Shown here: piece after piece, positions 5,464 to 8,751 of the stretch | Position numbering within the stretch: position 1 is the stretch's first letter | Layout of the letters: every line of letters starts with the position of its first letter | Assembly (NCBI GenBank): GCA_052143655.1 | Contig: JBKQSL010000408.1 | Span: 1-8,751, forward strand | Source of the DNA: CAVSUR01 sp052143655 | Lineage (GTDB): Bacteria > Actinomycetota > Actinomycetes > Streptosporangiales > Streptosporangiaceae | Direction of reading: 5' to 3' | DNA: 8,751 nt | The notes under the pieces: generated by a model | Database searches by the model: none | What the model was told of the DNA's origin: nothing | Seen by the model: the letters and a program-made list of their open reading frames with translations, nothing else | Translations under genes and position numbers: made by a program

Positions 5464-6412
5464 GACTGCCGGCTTCGCGTTCCCGGACACCGCCGCGCCG
5501 ATCCGGCTGGCCGGCCGCCGCCCGGCGCCGCCGGGCGGCTACGAGCAGCCGATCGTGGCCTGGTACGGCCGCAACGCCAGGGACCTGCCGTGGCGGCACG
5601 CGGACGCGAGCGCCTGGTCCGTACTGGTCAGCGAGATCATGCTGCAGCAGACGCCGGTAGCGCGCGTGCGGCCGGCCCACGCTGCCTGGCTGGCCCGCTG
5701 GCCGGCCCCGGCCGGCCTGGCGGCCGACACGGTGGCCGACGCGCTGCGCCAGTGGGACCGGCTGGGCTATCCGCGCCGCGCAGCCCGGCTGCACGCTTGC
5801 GCGCGGCTGCTCGTGGAGCGCCACGGCGGCGAGGTGCCCGCCAGCGTCACCGCGCTGCGCAGCCTGCCGGGAGTGGGCGCCTACACGGCAGCCGCCGTGG
5901 CGAGCTTCGCGTTCGGCCAGCGGCACGCCGTCCTGGACACCAACGTGCGGCGGGTACTGGCGCGCCTGGCGGGCGGGCAGCAATACCCGCCCGCCGCACC
6001 GTCAGCCGCCGAGACCAGGCTCGCCGAGGTTCTGCTGCCCGGCGACGGCAGGCGCGCCGCGCGGTGGTCGGTCGCGGTCATGGAACTCGGCGCGCTGGTC
6101 TGCTCCGCTGCCCGGCCAGCCTGCTCCGCCTGCCCGGTCGCGGACCGGTGCCAGTGGCTGGCCGCGGGCCGTCCGGCCGGGGGCAAGCGGCAGCCGGCTC
6201 CCCGCTACGAGGGCAGCGACCGGCAGTGCCGCGGCGTTATCCTGGCGGCGCTGCGCGCGGCCGGCGGCCCGGTGCCGGCCGCCGGCCTGCAAGCCGCCTG
6301 GCATGACGAAGGGCAGCAGGCACAGGCGCTTGCTGCCCTTCGCGCTGACGGACTGGTCGTCGCGCGCCGGGACGGCTGCTACAGCCTGCCCGGCGACGCT
6401 GAGCCCGGCTGA
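5399..6412 (+). CDS. mutY: A/G-specific adenine DNA glycosylase MutY with relic-derived N-terminus
   Basis: MutY removes adenine mispaired with 8-oxoguanine in base excision repair. The product of about 337 residues contains the HhH-GPD fold: catalytic Glu79 in SEIMLQQT, the helix-hairpin-helix LPGVGAYTAAA (156-166), catalytic Asp180 in LDTNV, and the 4Fe-4S ligands Cys235-x6-Cys242-x2-Cys245-x5-Cys251. A short winged-helix-like C-terminus (about 270-335) replaces the NUDIX-like 8-oxoG domain of longer MutYs, as is usual in actinomycetes. The start is uncertain: GTG 5399 has AGGGGG nine bases upstream; GTG 5378 could be leaderless; GTG 5420 has AGGA ten bases upstream. All three lie in the transposon relic, so residues 1-22 are relic-encoded. 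The next in-frame ATG/GTG (5555) is inside the first core helix. It converges on clpC with a 12-bp gap. Confidence 0.93.
   Translation: MKQENPWVTPGIPALQGGEDVKTAGFAFPDTAAPIRLAGRRPAPPGGYEQPIVAWYGRNARDLPWRHADASAWSVLVSEIMLQQTPVARVRPAHAAWLARWPAPAGLAADTVADALRQWDRLGYPRRAARLHACARLLVERHGGEVPASVTALRSLPGVGAYTAAAVASFAFGQRHAVLDTNVRRVLARLAGGQQYPPAAPSAAETRLAEVLLPGDGRRAARWSVAVMELGALVCSAARPACSACPVADRCQWLAAGRPAGGKRQPAPRYEGSDRQCRGVILAALRAAGGPVPAAGLQAAWHDEGQQAQALAALRADGLVVARRDGCYSLPGDAEPG
5433..5454 (+). repeat. right (terminal) hairpin of the relic, inside mutY 5' coding
   Basis: A perfect stem, CCCCGCCC (5434-5441) with GGGCGGGG (5446-5453) plus a T-A pair outside, is closed by loop TTCA. Its position, 35 bases after the preferred GTG, means a very stable structure would sit at the start of the mutY coding region. 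That could slow or tune translation. Confidence 0.8.
6307..6342. terminator. strong hairpin in mutY 3' coding, likely stops clpC transcription
   Basis: CGAAGGGCAGCA (6307-6318) pairs perfectly with TGCTGCCCTTCG (6331-6342), and the stem extends inward by G-T, G-C and C-G pairs to a six-base loop (6322-6327), 15 pairs in total. It lies 83 bases beyond the clpC stop on the minus strand and about 70 bases before the mutY stop on the plus strand. There is no T-run on either side, which fits actinobacterial terminators. It encodes ordinary MutY residues (DEGQQAQALAALRADG). Confidence 0.5.
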
Positions 6413-6424
6413 GCCGCTATCCGG

Positions 6425-8751
<2,327 letters not shown>

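Overview
High-GC, GTG-start-rich DNA from an actinomycete (Actinomycetota). The genus cannot be fixed from the sequence; the gene order radA-disA-(membrane protein)-mutY near clpC matches, as I recall it, the Mycobacterium tuberculosis neighbourhood Rv3585-Rv3589 with clpC1 nearby. The region is mostly conserved housekeeping DNA for genome integrity and protein quality control.

Layout. (1) 1-413, plus: 3' part of dtd, the D-aminoacyl-tRNA deacylase. (2) 391-1269, minus: a TIM-barrel sugar phosphate isomerase/epimerase-like protein, overlapping dtd tail to tail by 23 bp. (3) 1415-2848, plus: radA, a DNA-repair/recombination ATPase. (4) 2849-3127: an intergenic region packed with short direct repeats, a palindrome and a likely -10 box. 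(5) 3128-4207, plus: disA, the c-di-AMP synthase and DNA-integrity scanner. (6) 4295-5041, minus: a one-pass membrane protein with a low-complexity linker and a four-cysteine outer domain, probably the counterpart of Rv3587c, with no known function. (7) 5042-5398: the longest gene-free stretch. It holds palindromes and the start of a small relic whose right part looks like the 3' end of a TnpB-type (IS200/IS605/IS1341) element, including the terminal hairpin of its omega RNA. (8) 5399-6412, plus: mutY, the adenine glycosylase, whose first ~22 codons are read through that relic. (9) 6425-8751, minus: clpC, the Clp unfoldase, running off the right edge; it converges on mutY with a 12-bp gap.

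How the genes fit together: RadA, DisA and MutY all act on damaged or branched DNA. DisA couples this to the second messenger c-di-AMP, and RadA is known to restrain DisA in Bacillus. ClpC is the ATPase partner of ClpP. No intact mobile element, CRISPR array, tRNA or rRNA was seen. The most unusual feature is the TnpB/omega-RNA-like relic fused in frame to the 5' end of mutY, which appears to supply its start codon. Next are a 15-bp-stem hairpin inside the mutY 3' coding end, well placed to stop clpC transcription, and the repeat-dense disA upstream region.
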